DNA of 34,421 nt from Sedimenticola thiotaurini (GCA_011051715.1 DRKP01000146.1:1-34421), one strand, 5' to 3'; positions 8,680-20,216 are shown, numbered from the stretch's first letter. Numbers and translations: made by a program. Notes: generated by a model from the sequence alone, not told the origin.

Positions 8680-9945
8680 CTACCCATGCGTCTCCTCCCG
8701 GGGCAAAGGCTCGTTGATCAGGTTCCGGTCCAGCCGTTCCACCGCCTCGGCCACCGCCGCGTCGAGGCCCGGCTGGTTGTAGTAGACGCCACGCAGCTGG
8801 ATGGTGCCGGCCAGGGCGCGGACGAAGGCGTCGCGCAGGCCGGCGTCCGGCGCTGCCGCCTCGGTCCAGAATGGGTCCAGCCCACCCTGGAAGGTAAGAC
8901 CGGGGACATCATAGACCGCGTCGCCCAGGGTCTTCAGCGGCCGGCCGGCCAGCAGCGTCCAGACGCCGACCGTGGAGTTGATGGTGACCACGCCGCGGGC
9001 ATGGTCCAGCAGCCGCTCCAGCGATCCGCCGTCGATGAAGACGACCCGTTCCCCCAGCCCCAGGCGGTCTGCCTCGCCACGGCAGAAGCGGCGCCAGTTC
9101 ACCATGCCGGGGTCCAGCGGGTGCACCTTGATTGCCAGCCGGGCGCCGGCGGGAGCGGCGCGCGCGAACGAGGCCATCACCTCCCGGATCGGGGTCCTCA
9201 TGTCCGGATAGGGGGAGTAGGCGCGCAGCTGGAAGTCGTTCTGCATCTGCAGCGGGAACAGGTAGTAGGGGACATCCGCCCCGATCAGCGCCCGGATCGC
9301 CCGCTCCGTCCCGGCGGCGCCCAGCCGGGCGCGCAGCAGGTGCAGGCCGGTGCCGAGGTAGACCAGGATCGGGTGATAGATCTGGTGTGAGCGGTAGAAG
9401 GGATAGAGCGGGCGCAGCAGGGAGCTGGAGAGGTGATAGGCCATGTCCCAGATCACCTGGCGCGGAAAGCTGTCACGGAACCGCCGCGACAACTCCGGCC
9501 GGGGACAGCGGGCGGCCAGCGCCTCGATGGCGGCCGGCGTCCGGGGAAAGCGGGACTCACCCGACATCCCGTCCTGTTCGAAGGTGATCCAGTCCGGGCG
9601 CAGGTAGCCGAAGTCGGTCGCCACCACCTGGATGCCGTGCCGCCTCGCCGCCTCGATCGCCGCCCGGTGGTAGGCACGCTGCTCCCCGAGCAGGATCAGG
9701 TCGGTGACCCCTTCCCGCTGCAGGTAGCCGTCGATGAAGGCGGGCCATCCGGCCAGCCGCCCGCGATAGTGGGTGGCGCCCGGCCGGCGCCAGAACAGCT
9801 GGTCGCCGAAGCACAGGTCGATCCGCCGCACCCGGTGTCCGCGCGCCTCCAGCCCGTCCCCGACGAGGCGGAAGAACGGGGTGATGGGGCCCTGCAGGAA
9901 GAGGAAGGTGCGGCGTCGGGGCGTGGTGGTACGGTCTGTCACCAT
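8680..9945 (-). CDS. kpsS: Capsule polysaccharide biosynthesis/export protein KpsS (beta-Kdo transferase family)
   Basis: The 421-residue protein carries the KpsS N-terminal signature (FLFLQGPITPFF, RRIDLCFGDQLFWRRPGA, YRG...W). It also has the C-terminal capsule-synthesis block with KVHPLDPG, the helix VVTINSTVGVWTLLAGRPLKTLG and a GGLDPFW motif. Characterised KpsS enzymes add the first beta-Kdo residue to the lyso-phosphatidylglycerol anchor of ABC-transporter-dependent capsules, at the cytoplasmic face of the inner membrane. It is in the same orientation as kpsC, with about 100 bp between them. The ABC-transport genes kpsM/T/E/D are not in the window. The start is taken as the ATG at 9945; no good ribosome site is visible there. 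Confidence 0.9.
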   Translation of the reverse strand: MVTDRTTTPRRRTFLFLQGPITPFFRLVGDGLEARGHRVRRIDLCFGDQLFWRRPGATHYRGRLAGWPAFIDGYLQREGVTDLILLGEQRAYHRAAIEAARRHGIQVVATDFGYLRPDWITFEQDGMSGESRFPRTPAAIEALAARCPRPELSRRFRDSFPRQVIWDMAYHLSSSLLRPLYPFYRSHQIYHPILVYLGTGLHLLRARLGAAGTERAIRALIGADVPYYLFPLQMQNDFQLRAYSPYPDMRTPIREVMASFARAAPAGARLAIKVHPLDPGMVNWRRFCRGEADRLGLGERVVFIDGGSLERLLDHARGVVTINSTVGVWTLLAGRPLKTLGDAVYDVPGLTFQGGLDPFWTEAAAPDAGLRDAFVRALAGTIQLRGVYYNQPGLDAAVAEAVERLDRNLINEPLPREETHG

Positions 9946-10044
9946 GGATGGATCGTGGTTGGTCCTTGTGTAGCTGCATTTCTCTCAGCGGCGACGGCGC
10001 CACCCCGCACCGCCCCATGGGAGCGCCGCCCCTGCGGGCGGACG

Positions 10045-12126
10045 TCACGATCCCTGGCGGGCGTGATCGTAGAGGCCCCTGGCGAAGAAGAGGAGTTTAC
10101 GCCATTTCCGTCCCAGGCGGGTGGTGCGGATACCGGGGCGGGCCTGCCCGGCCAGCTCCTCCTGCAGCAGGGACAGCACCCGCTCCGGCGTGGTGAAGCG
10201 GCCGCTGCGGAAGTCGAGGTAGCACGGGTAGCGCAACAGGCAACCCGCCACCAGTTCGGCAAGGCGCAGGTGCCGGCTCCTGCGTGCCGGTGGCCGGTGG
10301 TCGGTGGTGAGACCCCAGCCGGCGTAGAACGGCTGGCCGTAGGTGACCACCCGCCTGCCGCGCAGCAGCGCCTCGAACCCGGTCAGGGAGGTGAGGGTGT
10401 GGACCTCGTCCGCCACCTCGATGCAGGCGTCGATGGTGGCGTCGGTGACCACCTGGTCGGCCAGCGCGCCGGCATCGTCTCCCGGATTCGCCAGGTGCCC
10501 GCTGACCACGTCGGGGTGCGGCTTGTACAGCAGGAAGGCGTCGGGCCGTTCCCGCCGCACCCGCTCCACCAGCTGCCGGTTGCTGCGGATACCGGGGCAG
10601 CCGGCGCGGATGGAGGCGTCGTCCTCCACCTGTCCGGGGATCAGCAGCACCGGCTGTCCGGGCCGGGCCCCGGTCCGCAGGGGCTCCCCCCGGCCGACGT
10701 TGTACTTGCTGAGGCGGGACGCCACGATGGTCCGGATCAGGGCCTCGGCCCGCTCCAGCTCGGCGGTGCTGAAATCGGCCTGCTGCAGGATCCGCTCCAG
10801 ATCGCTGGGAGCGGTCGGATCGAAATAGATGCCACTGCGGTCCACCACCAGGGAGAGGGGCGGAATATAGGACTTGCCCAGGCCCACCGAGCGGATGAAA
10901 CCGTCCTCGACCCGCCATACGGGGATCTGCCGCCGGGTCGCCAGGTCGGCCACCTCGGTGGGGCAGTCCAGTCCCCACACGGCGATGCGGATGTCCGGAT
11001 CGTCACCGCTGCGTTCGATCTCCTCCAGCCGCTCGACGAAGCGTACCCGGTTCCACGGCGACTGCAGGTAGCGGCGCACATAGCCCCGCTTCCAGGGCAC
11101 GAAGCGGTAGCAGAGGATGGTGCCGCTGTTGCGTCGGAACTGGCGGTACTGCAGTGCCAGGTGATCGATGACCCGCTCCATGGTGCAGGGTTCGCCGGTC
11201 TCCGGATCGATATAGCGGCTGTAGAGCAGGCAGGCGGCGGCGAACAGCTGCTCCAGGGTCCGCGGCCGCCCCCGCCGGGGCGCCGGGACGCGGTCGTCGG
11301 TGAGCCCCCAGCCGGCATAGAAGGGTACCCCGAAACAGGTGACGGGCCGGCCGGCCAGCAGCGCCTCGAATCCCATCTGGGAACTGACCGTGTAGACCCG
11401 GTCCACCTGCTGCAACAGGTGGATCGGGTTGACCGGGCGGTCCAGGATGCGTACCGGCCCGGCCACGTCCGCTTGTGTCAGGTGGCCCTGCCGGCGTCCG
11501 CTGCCGACGTCCGGATGGATCTTCACCAGCAGCTCCGCCTCCGGGTTCTCCCGCCGGGCCGCTGCCAGCATGTGCTGGAAGCTCTCCGGGCCGGCCAGGG
11601 CGCCGGCGATGGAGAGGTCGCCGGCAGTCTGGTCGATCACCAGCACCCGGGGGCGGTCGCCCGGCGGCAGGGTCACCTCCGGGGCGCTGTTGTACTTGGA
11701 GAGCCGTTCGCGGCGGATGCGCCCGATGCAGCTGCGGGCCCGCTCCAGCAGCTCCGGGTCATCGGGGTCGTCCAGCAGGATCCGCTCCAGCCGCGAGGGC
11801 CGGCGGGCGTCGTAGTGGATGCCCAGGTCGTCGACCACCACGGACAGCGGCGGCTCGCCGTCGACGCCGAGGCCGACCGAGCGCAGGAAGCCGTCCTCCA
11901 GGGCCAGGTAGGGGAGACGGTGTCGCGCCGCGTACTCCTGTGCCCGCTGCGTATTCGGCTTGTTGCCCCAGCCGATCACCATGGCCGCACGGCGATTCCC
12001 CCCTGGTGGCCGGAATGGGCTGTGACGGACCACCGCATCCACTCCCAGGAGCCGGGCCAGCCCCGGGATCTTCGGGATGCCGGAGGAGAAGGTGAGGGCG
12101 AACTGTGCTGGCTCGGTCGGACCCAT
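10045..12126 (-). CDS. kpsC: Capsule polysaccharide biosynthesis protein KpsC (dual beta-Kdo transferase family)
   Basis: The 693-residue protein has a clear internal duplication. LEDGFLRSVGLG...PPLSVVVDDLGIHYD in the first half corresponds to VEDGFIRSVGLG...PPLSLVVDRSGIYFD in the second. Likewise KIHPDV/KPHPDV and GFEALLAGRPV...PFYAGWG/GFEALLRGRRV...PFYAGWG occur once per half. This two-module architecture is that of KpsC, which alternately adds beta-2,4 and beta-2,7 Kdo to extend the oligo-Kdo linker begun by KpsS. Both halves keep their signature motifs, so both modules are probably active. The start ATG at 12126 leaves only 39 bp to the divergent LpxC-like gene. Confidence 0.95.
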   Translation of the reverse strand: MGPTEPAQFALTFSSGIPKIPGLARLLGVDAVVRHSPFRPPGGNRRAAMVIGWGNKPNTQRAQEYAARHRLPYLALEDGFLRSVGLGVDGEPPLSVVVDDLGIHYDARRPSRLERILLDDPDDPELLERARSCIGRIRRERLSKYNSAPEVTLPPGDRPRVLVIDQTAGDLSIAGALAGPESFQHMLAAARRENPEAELLVKIHPDVGSGRRQGHLTQADVAGPVRILDRPVNPIHLLQQVDRVYTVSSQMGFEALLAGRPVTCFGVPFYAGWGLTDDRVPAPRRGRPRTLEQLFAAACLLYSRYIDPETGEPCTMERVIDHLALQYRQFRRNSGTILCYRFVPWKRGYVRRYLQSPWNRVRFVERLEEIERSGDDPDIRIAVWGLDCPTEVADLATRRQIPVWRVEDGFIRSVGLGKSYIPPLSLVVDRSGIYFDPTAPSDLERILQQADFSTAELERAEALIRTIVASRLSKYNVGRGEPLRTGARPGQPVLLIPGQVEDDASIRAGCPGIRSNRQLVERVRRERPDAFLLYKPHPDVVSGHLANPGDDAGALADQVVTDATIDACIEVADEVHTLTSLTGFEALLRGRRVVTYGQPFYAGWGLTTDHRPPARRSRHLRLAELVAGCLLRYPCYLDFRSGRFTTPERVLSLLQEELAGQARPGIRTTRLGRKWRKLLFFARGLYDHARQGS

Positions 12127-12165
12127 GTGTACAATATACAGGCCCGCCGGGCCGTAAACGACACC
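12127..12165. promoter_or_regulatory. Very short divergent intergenic region with near-palindrome
   Basis: Only 39 bp separate the start codons of kpsC (minus) and the LpxC-like gene (plus). An AT-rich near-palindrome TGTACAATATACA (about 12128-12140, 10 of 13 positions symmetric) is the only non-GC-rich stretch. It contains TACAAT on the plus strand and TATATT on the minus strand, each resembling a -10 hexamer. If these are used, the transcripts would be nearly leaderless or the promoters would lie inside the opposite gene. Seen in sequence; function is inferred. Confidence 0.35.
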
Positions 12166-13092
12166 ATGGAGCCCGTCTCACCGATGCACCACCCCGCCAC
12201 CGAGTCCACCGTAGCGCGTGACATCGTCGCAACGGGCCGCGGTCTGCATACCGGCCGGCGCGTCCGGGTGAGGGTCTGCCCGGCGCCCGCCGGCAGCGGG
12301 ATCTGCTTCCGGCGCCGGGGGCGGGGGGGCGGAACCGTCTCGATTCCCGCCCTGTGGGGCAACCGGGTGTCCCAGCCCATGTGCACGGCGCTGCAGGCGG
12401 AGGACGGCACCCTGGTGCGCACCGTCGAACATCTGCTCGCGGCACTGCTGGCCTTCGGCGTGGACAATGCCCGGGTGGAGCTGGATGCCGAGGAGCTGCC
12501 CATCCTCGATGGCAGCGCCGGTCCCTGGTGCGAATTGCTGCGGGAGGCGGGTGTCGAGACCCAGGACGCCGGCAGGCGGGTCATCCGCGTCACCGGCCGG
12601 TTCTGTCATCGGCAGGACAATCGCCGGATCTGCGTCGAACCGTCCGGGCGGCCGGTCATCGACGTCACCATGGACCTGCGCGGCTTCGGCAGCATGCACT
12701 GGCGGGGGGAGCCGACGGCGGAGGTCTTCTGCCACGAGATCGCCCCGGCGCGCAGCTTCGGCCGGGTGAAATGGGCCCTGCCGGCGAAACTGGCCGGCCT
12801 GATCGGTCGCCGGCCGGTACTGCGTGGCGCCCACCTGGGCAATGTTGCCCCGGTGTGGGGGGGGCGCATCCTCGGCGGCATGCGTCTGCCGGACGAACCG
12901 GTGCGCCACCGGGTGCTGGATCTGCTGGGCGACCTGGCCCTGGCCGGCAGACCGATCATCGGCCGGGTCACCGCGCTGCGCCCGGGTCACGAGATGAACC
13001 ACGCATTCCTCTCCCGGCTGATGCAGCGGGAGGACCTGTGGGAGGAGGTGTTGCTCCCCTCCACCACCGCGGGCCCGCACCAAACCCTGTAG
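12166..13092 (+). CDS. Divergent LpxC-family deacetylase (LpxC paralogue) beside kpsC
   Basis: The 308-residue protein is collinear with LpxC (UDP-3-O-acyl-GlcNAc deacetylase, about 305 residues). The conserved blocks are TVEHLLAALLAFGVDNARVEL, split by EELPILDGSAGPW, then ARSFG, and VRHRVLDLLGDLALAGRPIIG, with GHEMNH near the end. The zinc ligands and catalytic residues of LpxC map to H89 with E88, H248, D252 (HxxxD) and H275, all present. The segment between ARSFG and VRH (about residues 200-245), which forms substrate-contacting elements in LpxC, is strongly divergent, and the usual HK of HKxxD is HR. Housekeeping lpxC normally sits beside ftsZ in the mur-fts cluster. Its position head-to-head with kpsC suggests a second, capsule-associated deacetylase; this is inference. 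An alternative in-frame ATG at 12184 has GGAG 12 bases upstream. Confidence 0.85.
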   Translation: MEPVSPMHHPATESTVARDIVATGRGLHTGRRVRVRVCPAPAGSGICFRRRGRGGGTVSIPALWGNRVSQPMCTALQAEDGTLVRTVEHLLAALLAFGVDNARVELDAEELPILDGSAGPWCELLREAGVETQDAGRRVIRVTGRFCHRQDNRRICVEPSGRPVIDVTMDLRGFGSMHWRGEPTAEVFCHEIAPARSFGRVKWALPAKLAGLIGRRPVLRGAHLGNVAPVWGGRILGGMRLPDEPVRHRVLDLLGDLALAGRPIIGRVTALRPGHEMNHAFLSRLMQREDLWEEVLLPSTTAGPHQTL

Positions 13093-13268
13093 GCGTCCCC
13101 GCCTGGAAGGTGTCCATCCAGCCGTGGCGCGTCCACCGCGACGTTCCGGGCCTTCGGTGTCGGCCCTGCGCGATGGATCGCTGCGAACGTCCGCCGGCGG
13201 AGGGCCTCCACAGGCGGCCCGGAACGCCCCGGCGGCCGCGGGGAAGACCCCACCCCCATAGAGAGCCC

Positions 13269-13343
13269 GCAGGAGCGCCGCCCCCGGCGCGAAAGGCGTA
13301 CGGAACCGGCAGGATTCGTTCGCGGCGAGGGCGCCGCTCCTAC
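13269..13343. repeat. REP-like inverted repeat pair, copy A
   Basis: Left arm 13269-13293 begins GCAGGAGCGCCGCCCC and ends GGCGCGAA. Right arm 13319-13343 begins TTCGCGGCGAGGGCG and ends GCTCCTAC. The arms are imperfect reverse complements separated by about 25 bp and could form a long hairpin. The left arm is identical over 25 bases to the left arm of copy B (16456-16480). It lies between the convergent LpxC-like and peroxiredoxin genes. The rest of 13093-13268 shows no feature I can support. Confidence 0.8.
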
Positions 13344-13358
13344 AATCGGAAGGGACCT

Positions 13359-13380
13359 GTAGGAGCGCCGCTGCTACGAA
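13359..13380. repeat. REP-like half repeat overlapping the peroxiredoxin stop codon
   Basis: A short unit starting GTAGGAGCGCCGCTG and ending CTACGAA is itself a small inverted repeat (GTAG...CTAC). It is related to the outer ends of copies A and B. The minus-strand stop codon TAG of the peroxiredoxin gene (13374-13376) lies inside it. Confidence 0.65.
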
Positions 13381-13847
13381 TCCGGCAACGCCCTGACCAG
13401 CTCCAACACCTCCGCCGCGTGTTTTTTCGGCTTCACATCGTACAGGGCATGGCGGATGGTCCCGTCCCGGTGGACCACGAAGGTGGAGCGCAGGATGCCG
13501 AGGCGACGTTCACCGTGGGCCTCCTTCTCGCGCAGGACATCGAATGCCCGGCACAGCTCCCCCTCGATATCGGCGAGCAGGGTGATCTCCAGTCCGTGCT
13601 TGTCGCGGAACTCGCCGTGGCTGAGGCAGTTGTCCATGCTGACGCCGATCACCTCCGCCCCCGCCTGCCTGAACTCCTCCAGCCGGTCGGAGAAGTCGAT
13701 CGCCTCCATGGTGCAGCCCGGGGTGTCGTCCTTGGGGTAGAAATAGATGACGAGATGGTGATTGCCCCGGTAGTCGCCGAAACTGGTCATCTCCAGATCG
13801 GCGTTGGGCAGTTCGAACTCCGGCACCGGATCACCTGGCTGTAACAT
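13374..13847 (-). CDS. bcp: Peroxiredoxin of the Bcp/PrxQ family
   Basis: Thiol peroxidase of 157 residues that reduces hydroperoxides using thioredoxin or a similar donor, probably in the cytosol. PKDDTPGCTMEA contains the peroxidatic Cys at residue 45 with the conserved T and P. STFVVHRDGTIRH is the typical C-terminal strand region. The resolving Cys that many Bcp proteins carry five residues later is absent (Ile50); Cys74 (MDNCLSH) and Cys99 are the only others. The ATG at 13847 is preferred over an in-frame ATG 16 codons upstream. It gives the standard MLQPGDPVPEFELP start and has AGAGGAGAA immediately upstream (13851-13859). The stop codon is provided by a REP-like repeat, so the last residues may be repeat-derived. 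Confidence 0.93.
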   Translation of the reverse strand: MLQPGDPVPEFELPNADLEMTSFGDYRGNHHLVIYFYPKDDTPGCTMEAIDFSDRLEEFRQAGAEVIGVSMDNCLSHGEFRDKHGLEITLLADIEGELCRAFDVLREKEAHGERRLGILRSTFVVHRDGTIRHALYDVKPKKHAAEVLELVRALPDS

Positions 13848-13975
13848 GTGTTCTCCTCTGGTGTTGGGTCGGTTCCACGGTTCCTCTGCCGGCATGACTC
13901 ATCGGATACGCGGCCTCTTGCGGGGCAACGGCGGTGGCGGATCTGGGCCCGGCTTGCGCCGTTGAACAGGGTCTG

Positions 13976-14004
13976 AATCTATTGTTCCCCCGGGTTTGCG
14001 TCAA
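13976..14004 (-). promoter_or_regulatory. Predicted sigma-70 promoter of the peroxiredoxin gene
   Basis: On the minus strand TTGACG (13999-14004) and TAGATT (13976-13981) are separated by 17 bp. They match the -35 and -10 consensus in 5 of 6 and 4 of 6 positions. Transcription would start near 13969 and give a leader of about 120 bases. The rest of the 303-bp divergent gap 13848-14150 holds a GGGTATACCC palindrome near 14061 but no gene I can support. Confidence 0.5.
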
Positions 14005-14150
14005 CCTTGATCATAACGGGGTATCGGCACCGGCCGGAGAAGCTGCAGCCGGCCGCGGGGGTATACCCGGACGGTCGCCAGCGCATAGACTGGCGCGGGA
14101 GGTGTGGCCGTCCCGGCCATCCAGGCAACGAAGCGGAACAGGAAACCCGA

Positions 14151-14993
14151 TTGATCCCGATTCCCAGAATCCTGCCATGGCTGCTGCTGGCGGTGCTGTT
14201 CGCCGCCCTTGCCGGCAGCGGCTGGCAGAGCTGGCACCAGGCCCGCGCCTACGAGCAGGTGACCCGGGAGATCGTGCATCAGCTGGAGGCGGAGCAGCTG
14301 CTGGACAACAGTGGCGAACGGCTGCTGGAGCTGCTCAGTTTCGGCCTCTACGACGGCTATACCCGGCAACTGGAACGGCTGGAACAGGCCAAGCAGCGGC
14401 AGGCGGAACATCGCCGGGCGGTGCAGCGGGCGACGCAGCTGTTCTTTGCCCTGGCCGGCGCCATCCTGCTGCTGGCGTGGCTGATCCGGCGGCGTCCCGG
14501 CGATCTGGGCTATGCCGCCCTGGGGGTGGCCCTGGTGGCGCTGGTGGTCGGCCTGACCACGCCGATCCTCTCCCTGGAGGCGAGCCGGGAGTTGCCGGTG
14601 ATCGGTCAGACCCTGTTCCAGTTCCAGTCCAAGGGGGTGCTGAGCAGCATCCAGGCCCTGCGCGGCCACGGCGATCTGTGGCTCGCCCTGCTGCTGTTCC
14701 TGTTCAGCGTGCTGCTGCCGACCCTGAAGACCCTGGTCGCCCTGCTCACCCTGTTCAGCCGCAGCCACAGTCTGTCGCTGCACGGGCTCCGGTTGAGCAG
14801 GCACCTGGGGAAGTGGTCGATGGCCGATGTCTTCGTGGTGGCGCTGCTGGTGGTCTTCTTCAGTACCGACCAGCCTGGTGGCCTGACCCATGCCGAGATC
14901 CAGGCCGGTCTCTGGTTCTTCGCCGCCTATGTGGTGCTGTCCCTGGTCGGCAGTCAGCTGATCGCCGCCTCGTGGCCCGATCCGGCTTCATAG
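14151..14993 (+). CDS. PqiA-family (paraquat-inducible protein A-like) inner-membrane protein
   Basis: The 280-residue protein has membrane segments at about 8-24, 96-112, 121-141, 177-200, 225-238 and 252-273. The block LGKWSMADVFVVALLVVFF and the following AGLWFFAAYVVLSLVGSQL are diagnostic of the PqiA/YebS (PF04403) family, which works with MCE proteins in inner-to-outer-membrane lipid transport. It is a single-unit version: between TM1 and TM2 is a ~70-residue charged, probably helical/coiled segment, instead of the CxxC zinc ribbons of classical PqiA. The TTG at 14151 is preferred because AGGA (14140-14143) lies 7 bases upstream and it yields a clean N-terminal membrane helix. No ATG is available nearby. 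No PqiB/MCE partner gene is adjacent. Confidence 0.85.
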   Translation: MIPIPRILPWLLLAVLFAALAGSGWQSWHQARAYEQVTREIVHQLEAEQLLDNSGERLLELLSFGLYDGYTRQLERLEQAKQRQAEHRRAVQRATQLFFALAGAILLLAWLIRRRPGDLGYAALGVALVALVVGLTTPILSLEASRELPVIGQTLFQFQSKGVLSSIQALRGHGDLWLALLLFLFSVLLPTLKTLVALLTLFSRSHSLSLHGLRLSRHLGKWSMADVFVVALLVVFFSTDQPGGLTHAEIQAGLWFFAAYVVLSLVGSQLIAASWPDPAS

Positions 14994-15028
14994 ACGTTGC
15001 TGATCATCCATGATCTTCGGTATCGATT

Positions 15029-15100
15029 GGGGGGCGCTTCCCCCGCCGCGAACAAGCCGGGCCCGCACCCATCTCCTTCGCGTCGGGGTGGGCTCCTGCA
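15029..15100. repeat. REP-like inverted repeat pair, divergent copy
   Basis: The left arm about 15029-15053 ends CCGCCGCGAAC and the right arm 15077-15100 runs from TTCGCG to GGCTCCTGCA. They match the arms of the 13.3-kb and 16.5-kb copies with several substitutions. It sits in the 138-bp convergent gap between the PqiA-like gene and the PLP enzyme, a usual position for REP elements. Confidence 0.6.
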
Positions 15101-15131
15101 TACTCTTTACGCCACCAACGAACCAGGCGGG

Positions 15132-16331
15132 CTATTCACTCCGGCCCGCCACATCCAGCGCCTGCCGGATGTCGTGCCACAGGTCCTTTGAATCCTCCAG
15201 ACCGACCGAGATTCGCACCAGCCCCTCGCTGATGTCGTGTTTCGCCCGCTCTTCCGGCGGGTAGGTGATGTGGGTCATGCTGGCCGGGTGCTGCACCAGG
15301 GTCTCGGCGTCGCCCAGGCTGACCGCCCGCAGCGCCAGGCGGAGGCTGTCCATGAAGCGCACCCCGGCATCGTAGCCCCCCTTCAGCTCGAACCCGATCA
15401 TGCCGCCGAAGTCGCGCATCTGGCGCTTCGCCAGCCGGTGCTGGGGATGGGACTTGAGTCCCGGGTAATGGACCCGGGCCACGGCCGGATGGCGTTCGAT
15501 CCGTTGTGCCAGCCTGCGGGCCGTGCGGCAGTGACGCTGCATGCGGATCGCCAGGGTCTTGATGCCGCGAATGGTGAGGTAGGCGTCGAATGGCGACACC
15601 ACCGCACCGGTCATGTCCTTGATGCCGATCACCCGCACCTGCATCAGCTCCTCCGCCGGGCCGATCACCGCGCCGGCGATCAGGTCACCGTGGCCGCCCA
15701 GGTACTTGGTCATGGAGTGCACCACGAAGTCCGCCCCCAGCTCGATCGGGCGCTGCAGGTAGGGGGTGGCATAGGTGTTGTCCACGATCACCCGCGCACC
15801 GGCCCGATGGGCGATCCGGCATACCTTGCGGATGTCGACGATGCGCATGTTGGGGTTGGTGGGTGATTCGAGAAACAGCAGCCGGGTGCGGGGACCGATG
15901 GCCTGCTTCACCCGTTTCGGCCGCGTCATGTCGACGAACCGGACTTTGACCCCGAAGCGGCCCAGACCCTCGGTCAGGTAGGCGTAGGTACAGCCGTAGA
16001 TGGTCTTGTCGGCGAGGATCTCGTCGCCCGCTTCGACCAGGGTCCAGACCAGGGCCGTGATCGCCCCCATGCCGGAGGCGGTGGCCAGGGCCGCCTCGCC
16101 CCCTTCGAGCCCGGCCAGCTTCTGTTCCAGCACGCTCTGGGTGGGATTCCCCACCCGGCTGTAGATGTAGCCCGCCTCCTCGCCCAGGAAACGGCGCTGG
16201 CCCTGGGCCACCGAATCGAAGGCGTAGGTGGCGTTGAGGTAGACCGGCGGGTTGAGGGCACCCTGCGCATCGGCGGGGTGATGGCCGGAATGGATGGCAC
16301 GGGTGCTGAAGCCCAGGGGTTTGCTGGTCAT
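15132..16331 (-). CDS. mdeA: Methionine gamma-lyase-like PLP enzyme (Cys/Met metabolism family)
   Basis: Fold-type I PLP enzyme of 399 residues. [12 protein letters not shown] carries the Schiff-base lysine K209, SRVGNPT is the phosphate/neighbouring-subunit loop, and [14 protein letters not shown] and [13 protein letters not shown] form the C-terminal substrate site. The segment IYGCTYAYL places Tyr112 and Cys114 where methionine gamma-lyase has its catalytic Tyr and characteristic active-site Cys (Tyr114/Cys116 in Pseudomonas putida). Cystathionine gamma-synthases and -lyases usually lack this Cys. The predicted reaction is L-methionine to methanethiol, 2-oxobutyrate and ammonia. A cystathionine- or homocysteine-specific role cannot be excluded from sequence. 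It lies 192 bp downstream of metH on the same strand, separated by a REP pair and a possible promoter. Confidence 0.88.
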   Translation of the reverse strand: MTSKPLGFSTRAIHSGHHPADAQGALNPPVYLNATYAFDSVAQGQRRFLGEEAGYIYSRVGNPTQSVLEQKLAGLEGGEAALATASGMGAITALVWTLVEAGDEILADKTIYGCTYAYLTEGLGRFGVKVRFVDMTRPKRVKQAIGPRTRLLFLESPTNPNMRIVDIRKVCRIAHRAGARVIVDNTYATPYLQRPIELGADFVVHSMTKYLGGHGDLIAGAVIGPAEELMQVRVIGIKDMTGAVVSPFDAYLTIRGIKTLAIRMQRHCRTARRLAQRIERHPAVARVHYPGLKSHPQHRLAKRQMRDFGGMIGFELKGGYDAGVRFMDSLRLALRAVSLGDAETLVQHPASMTHITYPPEERAKHDISEGLVRISVGLEDSKDLWHDIRQALDVAGRSE

Positions 16332-16394
16332 GGCCGGGGTCCTTGTCGTCTGGGGGTTGGTATTGGAAGGGAGTCTGCTGCTCCGTCGCCACAG

Positions 16395-16421
16395 TGTATA
16401 TCCAGTCCACGAACAACCAAA
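16395..16421 (-). promoter_or_regulatory. Possible promoter of the methionine gamma-lyase-like gene
   Basis: On the minus strand TATACA (16395-16400) resembles a -10 box and TTTGGT (16416-16421) a weak -35 box, with a short 15-bp spacer. The AT-rich patch stands out in a GC-rich gap and starts about 60 bases upstream of the gene's ATG. Support is weak. Confidence 0.3.
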
Positions 16422-16455
16422 CCATCGGTTGGAGGCATCCCATCGGAAAAAGCCT

Positions 16456-16523
16456 GCAGGAGCGCCGCCCCCGGCGCGAAGGGGGTGGTGCGGGGGTGGG
16501 CGTTCGCGGCGGGGGCGCTGCCC

Positions 16524-16527
<4 letters not shown>
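16456..16527. repeat. REP-like inverted repeat pair, copy B, overlapping the metH stop codon
   Basis: Left arm 16456-16480 (GCAGGAGCGCCGCCCC...GGCGCGAA) is identical over 25 bases to the left arm of copy A. Right arm 16503-16527 starts TTCGCGGCGGGGGCG and ends CCCCTAC. The minus-strand metH stop codon TAG is at 16524-16526, inside the right arm. The resulting hairpin may also end or stabilise the metH mRNA. Confidence 0.8.

Positions 16528-20216
<3,689 letters not shown>

Noticed and set aside
7099-9390. Plus-strand open frame of about 763 codons across the sulfotransferase, SDR and KpsS genes
   Set aside because: It is antisense to three genes with clear catalytic motifs and shows no recognisable fold.
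9433-12165. Very long plus-strand open frame running into the LpxC-like gene, which would give a 1219-residue protein
   Set aside because: The part before 12166 is antisense to kpsS and kpsC and has no protein-like motifs. LpxC homology begins only near 12166-12184, so the extension is an artefact of few stop codons.
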